From Nitrososphaerota archaeon (GTDB taxonomy: Archaea > Thermoproteota > Nitrososphaeria > Nitrososphaerales > Nitrosopumilaceae): a DNA stretch of 64,000 nucleotides. The stretch covers positions 22,635 to 86,634 of the forward strand of contig JAGWFS010000007.1 in the NCBI GenBank assembly GCA_028867785.1, given 5' to 3'. The position numbers and the translations under genes are program-made. A model generated the notes under the pieces. It searched no databases. It was not told the origin of the DNA and saw only the letters and a program-made list of their open reading frames with translations. Of this stretch, positions 33,459-43,870 are shown piece by piece (the first letter of the stretch is position 1; the number at the start of each line of letters is the position of its first letter).

Positions 33459-34739
33459 TTGAATTTGGACTTACCACGTGGGATGAGAGACATAGAGCCC
33501 AAAGAGTCTGCCATGCTGGAATATGTGAGACAGAAATTCATAGAGACGTCAAATCTATTTGGATTCCAGTTCATGGAACCGTCTCCAATAGAGATGGTAT
33601 CGGTAATTGAAACCAAGAGTGGTCCTTCAATAAAAAATGAAATTTACTTCTTTAAGGACAAGGGTGACAGAGAGATTGCACTGAGGTTTGATTTTACTAT
33701 AGGTCTTACAAGATATGCAGTATCGCAAAAATCCATGAGGCTTCCTGCCAAGCTTTCTACCTTTGGAGGAGTGTGGAGATATGACGAGCCACAAAAGGGC
33801 AGATACAGATTCTTTCACCAGTGGGATGTGGAGATATACGGTGAACCAAACACCGAATCCGATGCAGAAATAATAGATTTTATCGCCAAGTTTTTCTCAA
33901 ATCTAAAGCTGCAGAATATCACAATTGACATATGCGATAGGGGGCTTGTAGAATCATACGTAAAGGATGTCTTCAAGACCGATTCGCCTGAGGTAATAGG
34001 CGACATTCTAAGAGCTGTAGACAAGAGTCAGAAGAAAAGAAGGCAGGAAATAATCAAGGAATATCAGGAAAAGGGATATTCCCAAACAGATCTGGAAAAG
34101 ATCCTAGAATTTTCACAAACCAAGGGAACCGTACAAGAAATTGAAAAACAAACTGATGTTGCTAAACTCAAAAACTGGGATAAAATTTTACAATTATTTG
34201 AATCGCTAAAGAACAGGAAGGTGGAAAATGTCAGGATAAACTTTGGCATTGTACGCGGACTTGACTATTATTCCGGAATTGTCTTTGAGGTATTTGATAG
34301 TAGCTCTGATCTTGGAGCGCTTGTTGGCGGGGGACGCTATGATACTTTGACAAAAGCGTTTGGACGAGCAGACATGGGCGCAACCGGTGCGGCAGGGGGG
34401 GTAGAGCGTATAATGCATTCTCTTGAGAAGCAAGGTATTGCAAACCTGTCAAATGGAAACCGGGTATGGGTTGCTTTTGTCAACAATGACATGAAAAAAA
34501 TTGCAATCAATATAGCATCAGCCTTGCGGCTTAAGGGAATACCTGCGGAAGTAGACCTTGCAGGAAAGTCCCTCAGAAAGCAAATGGACTTGGCATCTGG
34601 TTCCAAATATGCCATAATAGTCGCTCCAAAAGAATATGAAGAAAAGTCCGTCGTAGTACGAAACATGACTGACGGTTCTGAAAAACAGGTTAAACTAGAC
34701 TCTCTTTTAGACGACCCAGGGTCTAGTCTTCAATTCTGA
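33459..34739 (+). CDS. hisS: Histidyl-tRNA synthetase
   Basis: 426 residues, TTG start. Class II motifs: motif 1 region in LDLPRGMRDIEPKE, motif 2 RFFHQWDVEIYG, the HisA-type signature GIVRGLDYYSGIVFEVF, and GGGRYD with the motif-3 Arg in GGVERI. C-terminal anticodon-binding domain (RVWVAFVNNDM... QVKLD). Its end overlaps aIF6 by 17 bp. Confidence 0.96.
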   Translation: MNLDLPRGMRDIEPKESAMLEYVRQKFIETSNLFGFQFMEPSPIEMVSVIETKSGPSIKNEIYFFKDKGDREIALRFDFTIGLTRYAVSQKSMRLPAKLSTFGGVWRYDEPQKGRYRFFHQWDVEIYGEPNTESDAEIIDFIAKFFSNLKLQNITIDICDRGLVESYVKDVFKTDSPEVIGDILRAVDKSQKKRRQEIIKEYQEKGYSQTDLEKILEFSQTKGTVQEIEKQTDVAKLKNWDKILQLFESLKNRKVENVRINFGIVRGLDYYSGIVFEVFDSSSDLGALVGGGRYDTLTKAFGRADMGATGAAGGVERIMHSLEKQGIANLSNGNRVWVAFVNNDMKKIAINIASALRLKGIPAEVDLAGKSLRKQMDLASGSKYAIIVAPKEYEEKSVVVRNMTDGSEKQVKLDSLLDDPGSSLQF

Positions 34740-35394
34740 ATGCCTTTGTAAGCATCACAAGCTCAGGACCGTTTGTAAGCGTACCTACTACTAAAGATCC
34801 GTTGTTTGCCAGTATTCCGGAGGAAACATAGGGAGTTCCGCCATTTATGGTTGCAGGTTCCAACTCAACTCCAAGAACCTGTGATATGGCTCTAATGTCC
34901 TCCTCTTCGGTTGCAGGATGTATTATTCCCCCATGTGATGTTGCAACCGCCATCGCTCCTGCCTGGTGATATCCTGCAATTCTTTTTCTTATCACCTCGA
35001 TTCCAAGTACGTCCTCGACTTTTTTTACATATTCGGAAGGTATGAGCGGAGACATGATGCCTCCCTTGTCGTTTACACATATCAAGTTGCCAAGAGCTGT
35101 GTGTTTTGTATCGAGAATGTCTACATTGAGACCGGTAGATTTTTTCAGGTGGACAACTTCCTCCTCGAGAGAATTTCGAGGTAAAAGCAGACCATTGTTG
35201 TTTGCTACCATTAACACACCAAGAAGCCTAGTGTTGGCAACTGATGTAAAAACATGTTTGGTTTTGAGAAACTCGCATAAGTTCTCAACCTTCGTTGTGG
35301 CAAAGCCATTTGGAATGAAGACGAAACTGTCATTACACTTTGCATAAATGCCTACGTTAGGACTGCGATAGACATCATACTTGAAAATTCCCAC
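34723..35394 (-). CDS. eif6: Translation initiation factor aIF6
   Basis: 223 residues with the pentein-fold repeats of aIF6 (NVGIYAKCNDSFVFIPNG, TSVANTRLLGVLMVANNNGLLLP, TKHTALGNLICVNDKGGI, AVATSHGGIIHP, YVSSGILANNGSLVVG). Keeps large subunits from joining small subunits. Convergent overlap with hisS. Confidence 0.96.
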   Translation of the reverse strand: MGIFKYDVYRSPNVGIYAKCNDSFVFIPNGFATTKVENLCEFLKTKHVFTSVANTRLLGVLMVANNNGLLLPRNSLEEEVVHLKKSTGLNVDILDTKHTALGNLICVNDKGGIMSPLIPSEYVKKVEDVLGIEVIRKRIAGYHQAGAMAVATSHGGIIHPATEEEDIRAISQVLGVELEPATINGGTPYVSSGILANNGSLVVGTLTNGPELVMLTKAFRIED

Positions 35395-35470
35395 TTGTTA
35401 CAACCGATTTCTGAAAGATATGAATTTATCTTGTCTACACTTTAAATAACTAGTAAATCTCTGCAACACT

Positions 35471-35917
35471 GTGCCAATAGATCCAAACTTTCCTATAAAC
35501 CACAAAGTAACAGAGAAATTCAAAGATCCACTAAGTGAAAACTATCATCTGGTCTGGGGACCGGGACGTCTTGCAGAGGCAGCATCCGATCCAAAGGTAG
35601 TGGCAGATTACAAGGCGACAGGCGAAAAAATTGCCCAGATGGGAGTGCATGGGACCTATGTGGCAGTAGACTGGGACTCTTGTGTTGCCGATGGCATATG
35701 TCTGCTTAGCTGTCCGGTAAAAGTATTCGAGTGGTACAAAAATCCGGGAGAGACAGGCAGAAACGACAGGAAAGATTTCACGGATAAAGCAAATCCTGTA
35801 AAGGAAGCTAATTGTATCTGGTGCATGGCATGTGTGGAGGTCTGTCCCACAAAAGCTATCAAGGTAGATCAGGCAAACCAAGAAATTCACGAAAAAGAGA
35901 TCGCTAGCATATCTTAG
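35471..35917 (+). CDS. Zinc-type 7Fe/8Fe ferredoxin, copy 1
   Basis: 148 residues, GTG start, TATA CTTTAAATAAC 20-31 nt upstream. An N-terminal extension (about 1-55) with WGPGRLAEA and His residues as in the zinc-containing ferredoxins of Sulfolobales, then two Fe-S motifs: CVADGICLLSCP and [12 protein letters not shown]. These ferredoxins carry electrons for 2-oxoacid oxidoreductases and reductive steps. The next gene is a close paralogue. Confidence 0.92.
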   Translation: MPIDPNFPINHKVTEKFKDPLSENYHLVWGPGRLAEAASDPKVVADYKATGEKIAQMGVHGTYVAVDWDSCVADGICLLSCPVKVFEWYKNPGETGRNDRKDFTDKANPVKEANCIWCMACVEVCPTKAIKVDQANQEIHEKEIASIS

Positions 35918-35955
35918 TTTAAACTATGTCTAGGTTTAAATAACATATCCTGTGA

Positions 35956-36495
<540 letters not shown>

Positions 36496-36506
36496 AAACT
36501 TACGTT

Positions 36507-36519
36507 CTTTTTATTTTTT
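36507..36519 (+). terminator. Oligo-T terminator after the ferredoxins
   Basis: CTTTTTATTTTTT follows the ferredoxin stop by 12 nt; T-runs act as archaeal transcription terminators. Confidence 0.5.
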
Positions 36520-36535
36520 AGTCTGCTAGTAGATA

Positions 36536-36673
36536 TTATAGAAATGGACTTGGTAACTCTTCTGTTGTTTGCAGAATTTCCAGTACGATAACAGTATAAC
36601 CAAGTTCTTTTCTTGCATGCAGATCCTCACTTGATAATTGTATGCCATAAAATCCATCAAGCAGTCTTATCAT
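36536..36673 (-). CDS. Possible 45-residue protein
   Basis: An ORF from ATG 36673 to TAA 36536 whose product (MIRLLDGFYGIQLSSEDL...) has protein-like composition. It is antisense to the upstream flank of the transposase remnant. No TATA at the usual distance. Weakly supported; could be a decayed piece. Confidence 0.25.
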   Translation of the reverse strand: MIRLLDGFYGIQLSSEDLHARKELGYTVIVLEILQTTEELPSPFL

Positions 36674-36691
36674 CCAGATCCTCAGCTTGGT

Positions 36692-36864
36692 ACCATGATG
36701 AACACATTCAAAGAGATGATAAATCACTACATTAGGATTGGACTTGAAAGCAACGTATCAACACTGAGGCGTTTTTCCTCGATGTTCTACCATGAACTTG
36801 ACTGCTATCTAGCAAAACATCCTGTTCTTAAACAAATTTTAACAAGTCTTTCTGAAAAAGAATT
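36692..36864 (+). pseudogene. Remnant of a TnpB/OrfB (IS200/IS605) transposon protein, N-terminal part only
   Basis: From ATG 36692 the frame reads FKEMINHYIRIGLESNVSTL ... SMFYHEL, which I recognise as the N-terminus of thaumarchaeal TnpB/OrfB proteins, where full-length copies continue for another 300 residues to a RuvC domain and zinc ribbon. Here the frame runs straight into tRNA-Ser after about 60 codons, and nothing else of the element is visible. It is therefore a 5' fragment. Similarity is by memory of the family and has not been searched. Confidence 0.5.
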
Positions 36865-36948
36865 GCAGAGGTCGCCTAGCCCGGCATGGCGTGGGCCTTG
36901 AGAGCCTATGTGCGCAAGCACGCGGGGGTTCAAATCCCTCTCTCTGCG
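36865..36948 (+). tRNA. tRNA-Ser (anticodon TGA)
   Basis: Acceptor GCAGAGG/TCTCTGC, anticodon stem TGGGC/GCCTA around CTTGAGA, a class-II variable arm (GTGCGCAAGCAC), T arm GGGGG-TTCAAAT-CCCTC, discriminator G as in Ser tRNAs. No intron. Confidence 0.95.
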
Positions 36949-36951
36949 TTA

Positions 36952-37905
36952 TTACTTTCCTATCTTTCCAAGCTCTGCCAAAAGTGCGGAAAGCTGAATC
37001 TCTGGATTGGCACCAATGATGAGCCTATAATCGTATTTTGCTATGGATTCTAGAATCTCTGAGATATTTCCTGTCTTTAGCTTGTAGCATTCCTCGTTGA
37101 GGTACTTTAGAAAGTCAGACTCTGACATTCCATATACCTTGATGAGCTCAATCATCTTGTTTCTTGCATCAGCCAGTTTTCCAGCCAATGCAAGCTTTAG
37201 GACTTCGCCTACATCACCTGTCTTTGAAAGTCCAGCAGATGATTTTACGTTATCATCGTTTATTGCTCCGAGGCTTGCAGCTGCCTGTAACATGTTGATA
37301 GAATGTCGCATGTCTCCTTCTGAATGGGAATAGAGCGCCTTGAGGCCTTCTTTTGTGTACCTGATCTTCTCCTTTTTGCAAATTCCTTCCAAGTAATCTA
37401 TTATCTCTTCTTCAGATATTCTGGTGAACTTGAATACGGCACACCTGCTTTGAAGCGGCTCTATGATCTTTGATATGTTGTTTGCAATCATGATAAACCT
37501 GCAATGGCCAGCAGTATCCTCGATAATCCTCCTAAGTGCTGTCTGGGCATCAGAGGTCATCTCGTCTGCCTCATCTAGTATGACAAGCTTGAACGGTATA
37601 CGCGTATCAAGCCCGGAAAACCTCGCAAATTTTTTCACTCTGTCCCTTACCATGTTTATTCCCCTTTCGTCGGAAGCATTCAGTTCCAAAGTATATTCTC
37701 GCCACGAGTCTACAAGGATCTCTCTTGCTAAACACAAAGCGGTAGTTGTCTTGCCAACTCCTGCAGAGCCAGAAAACATCAGATGTGGCATCTCGGAAGT
37801 ATTTTTTAAAAGGGCCTTCAGGCTGCCTATTACGTCTTTTTGGTTTACTACATCTGATAATTTCATGGGACGGTATTTTTCCACCCACATGAAAGACTCG
37901 GTCAT
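36952..37905 (-). CDS. rfcS: Replication factor C small subunit
   Basis: 317 residues: box II-VIII of clamp loaders with Walker A GSAGVGKTTTAL, Walker B LDEADEMT, sensor 1 region RFIMIANNISKII and the SRC motif (QSRCAVFKF). Loads PCNA with the large subunit, which is not in the window. Convergent with the tRNA-Ser, 3 bp apart. Confidence 0.96.
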   Translation of the reverse strand: MTESFMWVEKYRPMKLSDVVNQKDVIGSLKALLKNTSEMPHLMFSGSAGVGKTTTALCLAREILVDSWREYTLELNASDERGINMVRDRVKKFARFSGLDTRIPFKLVILDEADEMTSDAQTALRRIIEDTAGHCRFIMIANNISKIIEPLQSRCAVFKFTRISEEEIIDYLEGICKKEKIRYTKEGLKALYSHSEGDMRHSINMLQAAASLGAINDDNVKSSAGLSKTGDVGEVLKLALAGKLADARNKMIELIKVYGMSESDFLKYLNEECYKLKTGNISEILESIAKYDYRLIIGANPEIQLSALLAELGKIGK

Positions 37906-38146
37906 AGGCTCTTTACCTCTTTGTCCTACTAATAAAATTGTCCGGAATCTTGGTTATACCTCAATTACCCTCCAGATTAATTGGATAGAGGGAATACTCA
38001 TCTGAGGCGATAGTTTGGATGAATACTGCACTAAATGGGACCATGAGGGAAAGCAACATAAGTATTAGATCAAATGATCAGAGCAAATGGTAAATAGAAT
38101 TGATCGATCGATCCCATTAAAGACTTGGGGAGGATCATGACATAAT

Positions 38147-38662
38147 TTGGATATTTCAGAACTAATACAGGTGCATACCATAGGATATCACCTACAGGAT
38201 GTTAAGGTCAATTTTGCCCATGATATCAAGATAGAAGTTCCTGAGGTATCAATTGACGCAAAACATGGTGAAATATTGAGCATTCCAAGGTGGGTATCAG
38301 ATGTTTTGTCGTCAGAGAAGCTTGCCGAAGTACAAGATACTGACATGGTAGTGGCCCTGAAGCAAGCAATTGTAAAAGAAAATGTTCAAGGGGATTTTGA
38401 TCTTTCTACGCTAGAATCAGAATTTTATATAAAGATGAATTCCTTTATGCAAAGGTTACCGCAGCAGGACAGGGACAAACTAGAAAGCATGCTAAACTCT
38501 CTTGTTCGAAAACGACAAGGCAAGATAATAAAACTGGCAGACTCGTCAAAGCTTACTGCTGAATCTGCAAAGAAGCTGACAGTAGAGGAGAGGGCATTAT
38601 TTGATTATATTTACAATAACAGCGTTGCTTTCAAAAAACAGGTGTTAAGTGACAAGAAATGA
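38147..38662 (+). CDS. GINS complex subunit (Gins23-type by position)
   Basis: 171 residues, TTG start. A divergent but recognisable GINS: N-terminal beta part then helices (WVSDVLSSEKLAEVQ; FYIKMNSFMQRLPQQDRDKLES). ATGA overlap with MCM. In Sulfolobus the Gins23 gene pairs with MCM, so that subtype is likely; GINS plus MCM and Cdc45/RecJ form the CMG helicase. Confidence 0.8.
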   Translation: MDISELIQVHTIGYHLQDVKVNFAHDIKIEVPEVSIDAKHGEILSIPRWVSDVLSSEKLAEVQDTDMVVALKQAIVKENVQGDFDLSTLESEFYIKMNSFMQRLPQQDRDKLESMLNSLVRKRQGKIIKLADSSKLTAESAKKLTVEERALFDYIYNNSVAFKKQVLSDKK

Positions 38663-40740
38663 CAGTACCGCCAGAATCTATTTCATCAAGTAAACTACAA
38701 GATCACGTAAAAGACTTTCTAAGTCAGTTCAAAGACAAGTCTGGCTCGTACAAATATGTTGAAGAAATAGACCAGATGATGGCAAAGAAAATACAATACA
38801 TTGTAGTGGATTACAATGATCTAGTCTCGTATGCTGAAATTGAATCTATTTTTAACAAGGATCCAGACGAAATCCTGCATGCCTTTAGCAGTGCAATCAA
38901 GGATATCCTAAAGGAAAGGTTCTCGCAATATGCAGAAAAAATTCGTCATGATATTAGGGCAAGAATATCGAATTATCCAGCACAGCGAAGCCTGCGGGAA
39001 GTAAACGCAGAGGTAATTGGAAGAATGATAAGCGTTTCTGGAATGGTCGTTAGATCCTCTGAGATAAAACCACTTGCAAAAGAACTGGTCTACATATGTC
39101 CAGAGGGACACCAGACCAAAAGAGTTCAAGAAAAAGGACTTGAATTCAAGGAACCAATGAAATGTGATAATGGCAAATGTACTCATAGAGAACTAGAACT
39201 AAATCCCGAACAAAGTAAATTCATTGACTTTCAAATGGTACGACTTCAGGAACTCCCAGAGGATCTTCCACCTGGACAACTGCCTCATTATCTAGATGTT
39301 ACAGTATTACAAGACTTGGTTGACAATGCAAGGCCAGGAGACCGTGTAATTCTTACCGGAATTGTGAGAATTGAGCAGGAGCATATTCCTTCTATGAAGG
39401 GGAAGAGTGGAATTTACAGGCTAAGAATTCAGGGTAATAATATTGAATTCTTGGGTGGTAGGGGAAATAAAAGCTCTAGAAGTACAGAAAGGGAAGAAAT
39501 CTCTCCAGACGAGGAAAAGATAATAAAATCACTTGGGAAAAATTCTGATATCTACGACAGGCTGGTTGCTTCATTTGCCCCTCATGTTCACGGCCATGAC
39601 ATCATAAAAGAATCAATCTTGCTGTTGATTGTAGGTTCTACCCAGAAACTGCTTGCAGACGGTGCCAAGATTCGTGGAGACATCAACGTATTTCTTGTAG
39701 GTGATCCAGGTACAGCCAAGAGTGAGATGCTAAAATTCTGTGCAAGGATTGCTCCTCGAGGGCTCTATACATCTGGGCGAGGTTCTACTGCTGCGGGCCT
39801 TACAGCTGCAGTTGTACGGGACAAAATCGGAATTATGATGCTGGAAGCGGGCGCTGTAGTTTTGGGCGATCAAGGTCTTGTCGCTATAGATGAATTTGAC
39901 AAGATGAAACCCGAGGATAGAAGTGCACTACACGAAACAATGGAACAACAATCTGTCAGTATTGCAAAAGGTGGAATTGTTGCAACACTTAACGCAAGGA
40001 CATCAATCCTGGCTGCTGCTAACCCAATGTATGGGAAATATGATCCATTCAAAAACATTACAGAGAACGTGAACCTACCTGTCCCACTTTTGACACGTTT
40101 TGATCTCATCTTTGTTGTTCGAGATATTCCGTCAAAGGAACGAGATACAAGAATAGCTAAGCACATACTGAATCTACACAGAACTACTGGAACCGACACC
40201 AAATCACTAATTGATGTGGACATTCTCACAAAATACCTTACATATGCAAAAAGATTTGATCCAATACTTACACCGGAAGCAGAAGAGAAGATCCTGCAGT
40301 ATTACATGACAATGAGAAATGTGGAATCCGAGGGAATGATAACAGTAACTCCAAGACAACTTGAAGGCTTGGTACGATTGGCTACTGCAAGGGCAAGATT
40401 ATTGATGAAGACACAGGTTGAGGGTGAAGATGCAGAAAGGGCAATATTTCTGATACAAAGCATGCTGCAGGATGCAGGAGTTGACGTGAACACTGGCAAG
40501 GTAGATCTCGGGGTTCTACAAGGACGCCCTCACAGCGAGGTCTCTAAAATGCAACTATTCATGGATGTGATGAAATCATTGGAGGGAGATGAGAAGAGGC
40601 CTGTAGAAGAAAAAACTTTTGTAAAAGAGCTGATCAAGACAGGAAAATTCAATGAAGAGGAGGCAAGAAAATATATCAAAAAACTGCAACGAGAGTCAGC
40701 TATTTATGAATCAAAACCTGGTCATTATAACCGGGTATGA
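38659..40740 (+). CDS. mcm: Replicative helicase MCM
   Basis: 693 residues: N-terminal domain with zinc motif (CPEGHQTK ... CDNGKCTH), OB fold, AAA+ motor with Walker A GDPGTAKSEML, Walker B IDEFDKM, the arginine finger LTRFDLIFVV and a C-terminal winged helix (EEKTFVKELIKTGKFNEEEARKYI). Unwinds DNA at forks. Overlaps GINS at the start and Hel308 at the end by ATGA, so all three are coupled. Confidence 0.97.
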   Translation: MTVPPESISSSKLQDHVKDFLSQFKDKSGSYKYVEEIDQMMAKKIQYIVVDYNDLVSYAEIESIFNKDPDEILHAFSSAIKDILKERFSQYAEKIRHDIRARISNYPAQRSLREVNAEVIGRMISVSGMVVRSSEIKPLAKELVYICPEGHQTKRVQEKGLEFKEPMKCDNGKCTHRELELNPEQSKFIDFQMVRLQELPEDLPPGQLPHYLDVTVLQDLVDNARPGDRVILTGIVRIEQEHIPSMKGKSGIYRLRIQGNNIEFLGGRGNKSSRSTEREEISPDEEKIIKSLGKNSDIYDRLVASFAPHVHGHDIIKESILLLIVGSTQKLLADGAKIRGDINVFLVGDPGTAKSEMLKFCARIAPRGLYTSGRGSTAAGLTAAVVRDKIGIMMLEAGAVVLGDQGLVAIDEFDKMKPEDRSALHETMEQQSVSIAKGGIVATLNARTSILAAANPMYGKYDPFKNITENVNLPVPLLTRFDLIFVVRDIPSKERDTRIAKHILNLHRTTGTDTKSLIDVDILTKYLTYAKRFDPILTPEAEEKILQYYMTMRNVESEGMITVTPRQLEGLVRLATARARLLMKTQVEGEDAERAIFLIQSMLQDAGVDVNTGKVDLGVLQGRPHSEVSKMQLFMDVMKSLEGDEKRPVEEKTFVKELIKTGKFNEEEARKYIKKLQRESAIYESKPGHYNRV

Positions 40741-42863
40741 AAGTAGAAGAGATCGATATTCCAAAATCTGCAGTTGAGTTTCTCCGCAAAAACGGGATTA
40801 TTTCCCTTTATCCTCCGCAAGAAAAAAGTGTAAAAGCAGGCTTGTTGAATGGCACCAGCATTCTAGTTTCTGCCCCGACTGCAAGTGGAAAGACGATAGT
40901 TGCCTTACTTGCCATCGTGGCACACCTGATTGAAAAAAGGGGCAAGATAGTATACCTAAGCCCTCTCAAAGCACTGGCATCTGAAAAATTCACTGAATTT
41001 AAAAAGTTAGAATCCGTCGACCTTGGCAGGAAAGTCAAGATCCAAATTTCAACAGGAGACTATGATCAGACCGACAAGAACCTAGGCTCAAATGATATAC
41101 TTGTCATGACCAACGAGAAGATGGACTCTGTCATAAGGCAGGGGGCAGAATGGATAAATGACATCAGTCTTGTCATTGCCGACGAAGTTCATCTGCTGGG
41201 AGACGAGGACCGGGGACCGACGCTTGAAATCGTGCTCACAAAACTGGCATCACTTCAGAAAAGACCGCAAATACTTGCGCTTAGTGCGACTGTGACCAAT
41301 GCTGATGAGATATCAAAATGGCTTGGCTGCAAACTTGTAGAAAGCAACTGGAGGCCTGTTCCGCTATGGGAAGGAGTCTACGACCAAGGGATGGTAACAA
41401 TGCAAAACAGGAAAAATTTTCAAATTGAAACAAGCATCAGGGGGGCACCGGTTGACTTGGGTCTTGATTCTCTCAAAAATGGGGGCCAGGCAATTTTGTT
41501 TGCTGAAACCAGGGCAAGATCGGTCTCCCTTGCAACAAAGGCATCTGATGCAGTATCAAAACATATCAGGGAAAAAGAAAAGAAAACTTTGGAGCAGATA
41601 TCGCAAAAGATTCTTGAGGATAATGAGCATACTGAATTAATTCGAAATCTTGCAACGTTGGTGAAAAAAGGCGTTGCGTTCCATCATGCAGGATTGAATC
41701 AAAAATGCAGAGATATTATAGAGTCAGAATTCCGAAATGGAAAAATAAAGATTCTTGCTTCCACACCTACACTGGCTGCCGGAGTGAATCTTCCGGCAAG
41801 AAGAGTTGTAATCTCCAGCATCAGCAGATACGATGGAAAATATGGAATAAACAAGCCAATTAGCATTTTGGAATACAAGCAGCTTTGCGGAAGGGCTGGA
41901 AGGCCGCAATACGACGAATATGGGGAATCCATCATCGTTTCAAACTCTAACAGCGAAGATCTTTTCGATTATTACATCAATGGTATGCCAGAACCAATCT
42001 TGTCAAAACTTACGGGCGACAAGGCATTGCGGATACATGCACTCAGCTTGGTATCAACCACTCCTGGGATAAAAAATGAAGAGATTGTTGATTTTTTTGC
42101 AAAAACCCTATCAGGATCTCAGGAAAGAAAATCCACTATAAAATTCAAAACCCAGATAACACTGCGCTATCTAGAGTCGGAGGAACTCATAAAGCAAAAG
42201 GGAGGCAGGTTCATTGCTACAGAGTTTGGGAAAAAGACATCTACCCTGTACATTGATCCTCTTACGGCCGTTTATTTTAGGAAGGCATCACAAAAAATTT
42301 CAAAAGGAAGAAAGCATGCTATTGGGATACTGCATGTCATAACAAACTGTGAGGATTTTTTCCCAAAGTTTTCATTAAGAAACAAAGATTATGAGTTGGT
42401 CAGCATGCTTCTTGAAAACCATGCTGATCAGCTTATGGAAAACATATCGGAATATGACTGCAACAGGAGTCTGCTAGCAATGCATGCTTGGATAACGGAA
42501 TCAAGTGAGATCTTTCTTTCTGACACTCTTGGAATTGAATCTGGGGACATGCACCGGATGTCTGAAACTGCAGACTGGCTCATTCATGCATTTTACGAGC
42601 TTGCCAAACTTGAAAAATCAGACACTGCATTAGACGAGCTTGATGTCTTACGAACTAGGATAGTCTATGGAATAAAGGAGGATCTTGTAGAACTGGTCAA
42701 AGTACGCGGAATAGGAAGGATACGTGCAAGGCTTTTGTACAAAAATGGAATCAGGACCCTTGACGAATTATCCTCAATTCCAGTTGAAAAACTTGCCAAA
42801 ATCGATAAGATTGGGCCCGTGATTGCAGAAAACATAAAGACACAACTCAAAAAGATAAGATGA
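40737..42863 (+). CDS. hel308: Ski2-like DNA helicase Hel308
   Basis: 708 residues: Walker A APTASGKTI, DEVH box, SAT, QLCGRAGRPQYDEYG motif VI, a winged helix and a ratchet domain, ending in a helix-hairpin-helix (VRGIGRIRARLLYKNGIRTLDEL ... KIDKIGPVIAENI). Removes lagging strands at stalled forks in archaea. ATGA overlaps link it to MCM and to the glycosyltransferase. Confidence 0.93.
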   Translation: MKVEEIDIPKSAVEFLRKNGIISLYPPQEKSVKAGLLNGTSILVSAPTASGKTIVALLAIVAHLIEKRGKIVYLSPLKALASEKFTEFKKLESVDLGRKVKIQISTGDYDQTDKNLGSNDILVMTNEKMDSVIRQGAEWINDISLVIADEVHLLGDEDRGPTLEIVLTKLASLQKRPQILALSATVTNADEISKWLGCKLVESNWRPVPLWEGVYDQGMVTMQNRKNFQIETSIRGAPVDLGLDSLKNGGQAILFAETRARSVSLATKASDAVSKHIREKEKKTLEQISQKILEDNEHTELIRNLATLVKKGVAFHHAGLNQKCRDIIESEFRNGKIKILASTPTLAAGVNLPARRVVISSISRYDGKYGINKPISILEYKQLCGRAGRPQYDEYGESIIVSNSNSEDLFDYYINGMPEPILSKLTGDKALRIHALSLVSTTPGIKNEEIVDFFAKTLSGSQERKSTIKFKTQITLRYLESEELIKQKGGRFIATEFGKKTSTLYIDPLTAVYFRKASQKISKGRKHAIGILHVITNCEDFFPKFSLRNKDYELVSMLLENHADQLMENISEYDCNRSLLAMHAWITESSEIFLSDTLGIESGDMHRMSETADWLIHAFYELAKLEKSDTALDELDVLRTRIVYGIKEDLVELVKVRGIGRIRARLLYKNGIRTLDELSSIPVEKLAKIDKIGPVIAENIKTQLKKIR

Positions 42864-43870
42864 TGCTTGACAAAACAATTGCAGCCGTAGTGATTTCGGC
42901 CATAGCGTTTGTTACAGTTTATCTTCTTACCCCAATTCTTATCAAAACTCTAGAAAAAAGAAAGCTTGTAGTCAAAGATTATAACAGAGTTGGAGGAGCA
43001 GTGGTGCCAAGGCCCGGAGGACCATCTATTCTTGCAGGAATTATGGCATCTGAAATCGTTCTTTATGCACTGTATTCTTCTGCTGCAATATTGGCAATAA
43101 TTATCACGACTTTTCTGGCATTTCTTGTTGGCCTGGCAGATGACAGAAAAGTGTTGGGCGGGTGGTTCAAACCTCTTGCATTGGCTGGTAGTGCAATTCC
43201 GATAATCCTGTTGGGAATCTATGCACCGGGAGTATACGAGTCTCACTTGGCGTTTCCTCTATTTGGCCATGTCAGGATTCCAGAGTTGTATATAGCATTA
43301 ATAATATTCATGATTCCAATTACTGGAAACACCATCAATTCCATTGATGTGCTCAACGGGGTAGCAAGCGGTTTTATGACAATTGCAAGCTTTGCACTTA
43401 CGATATCATTATTCATTGTTCATAATTACGATATAGCCATAGCAAGCCTACCTCTGGGTTTTGTATCTCTGGCCTTTTACAAATACCACAAGTTTCCAAG
43501 CAGGATATTTCCTGGCGATTCCGGGGCATTGACATTGGGTGCCATGTATGGTGCCATTGCCATAGTGGGGCATGTGGAGATAATTGCCGCAGTTGCTCTT
43601 CTGCCAGCCGTGATAAACTCGTTCCTATTTCTTTCAAGCGTAAAAAGAATAATTGAACACAGACAACTAAAGTCAAATCCTGTCGAACACACAGAAGATT
43701 CGAAGCTCAAGGCAACTACACACAAGGATGCGCCGGTTACGCTAGTACGCCTGATTGTAGCCAACCGACCAATGACTGAAAAAGAAGTCGGATTCACAAT
43801 TTTCAAGCTGGCACTGTTTTCAGCCGCACTTGCAATCATAACCGCATTTATGATGGACGTTCACATATGA
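42860..43870 (+). CDS. GT4-family GlcNAc-1-P / MraY-like transferase
   Basis: 336 residues with about 10 hydrophobic segments and the family motifs: GLADDRK (the DD motif for Mg binding), NTINSIDVLNG (NxxNxxDGxxG-like) and a cytoplasmic loop with PSRIFPGDSGALTLG. Moves GlcNAc-1-P (or similar) onto a lipid carrier such as dolichyl phosphate to begin N-glycan or pseudo-glycan assembly. Operon-coupled to replication genes through ATGA, an unexpected functional mix. Confidence 0.9.
   Translation: MMLDKTIAAVVISAIAFVTVYLLTPILIKTLEKRKLVVKDYNRVGGAVVPRPGGPSILAGIMASEIVLYALYSSAAILAIIITTFLAFLVGLADDRKVLGGWFKPLALAGSAIPIILLGIYAPGVYESHLAFPLFGHVRIPELYIALIIFMIPITGNTINSIDVLNGVASGFMTIASFALTISLFIVHNYDIAIASLPLGFVSLAFYKYHKFPSRIFPGDSGALTLGAMYGAIAIVGHVEIIAAVALLPAVINSFLFLSSVKRIIEHRQLKSNPVEHTEDSKLKATTHKDAPVTLVRLIVANRPMTEKEVGFTIFKLALFSAALAIITAFMMDVHI

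Noticed and set aside
36638..36901. 87-codon frame that runs into tRNA-Ser
   Set aside because: Its upstream start is a TTG without a promoter and its end lies inside the tRNA; only the middle is TnpB-like and is listed as a remnant.
38098..38115. GATCGATCGATC run before the GINS gene
   Set aside because: A short tandem of a 4-mer with no partner sites; likely chance.
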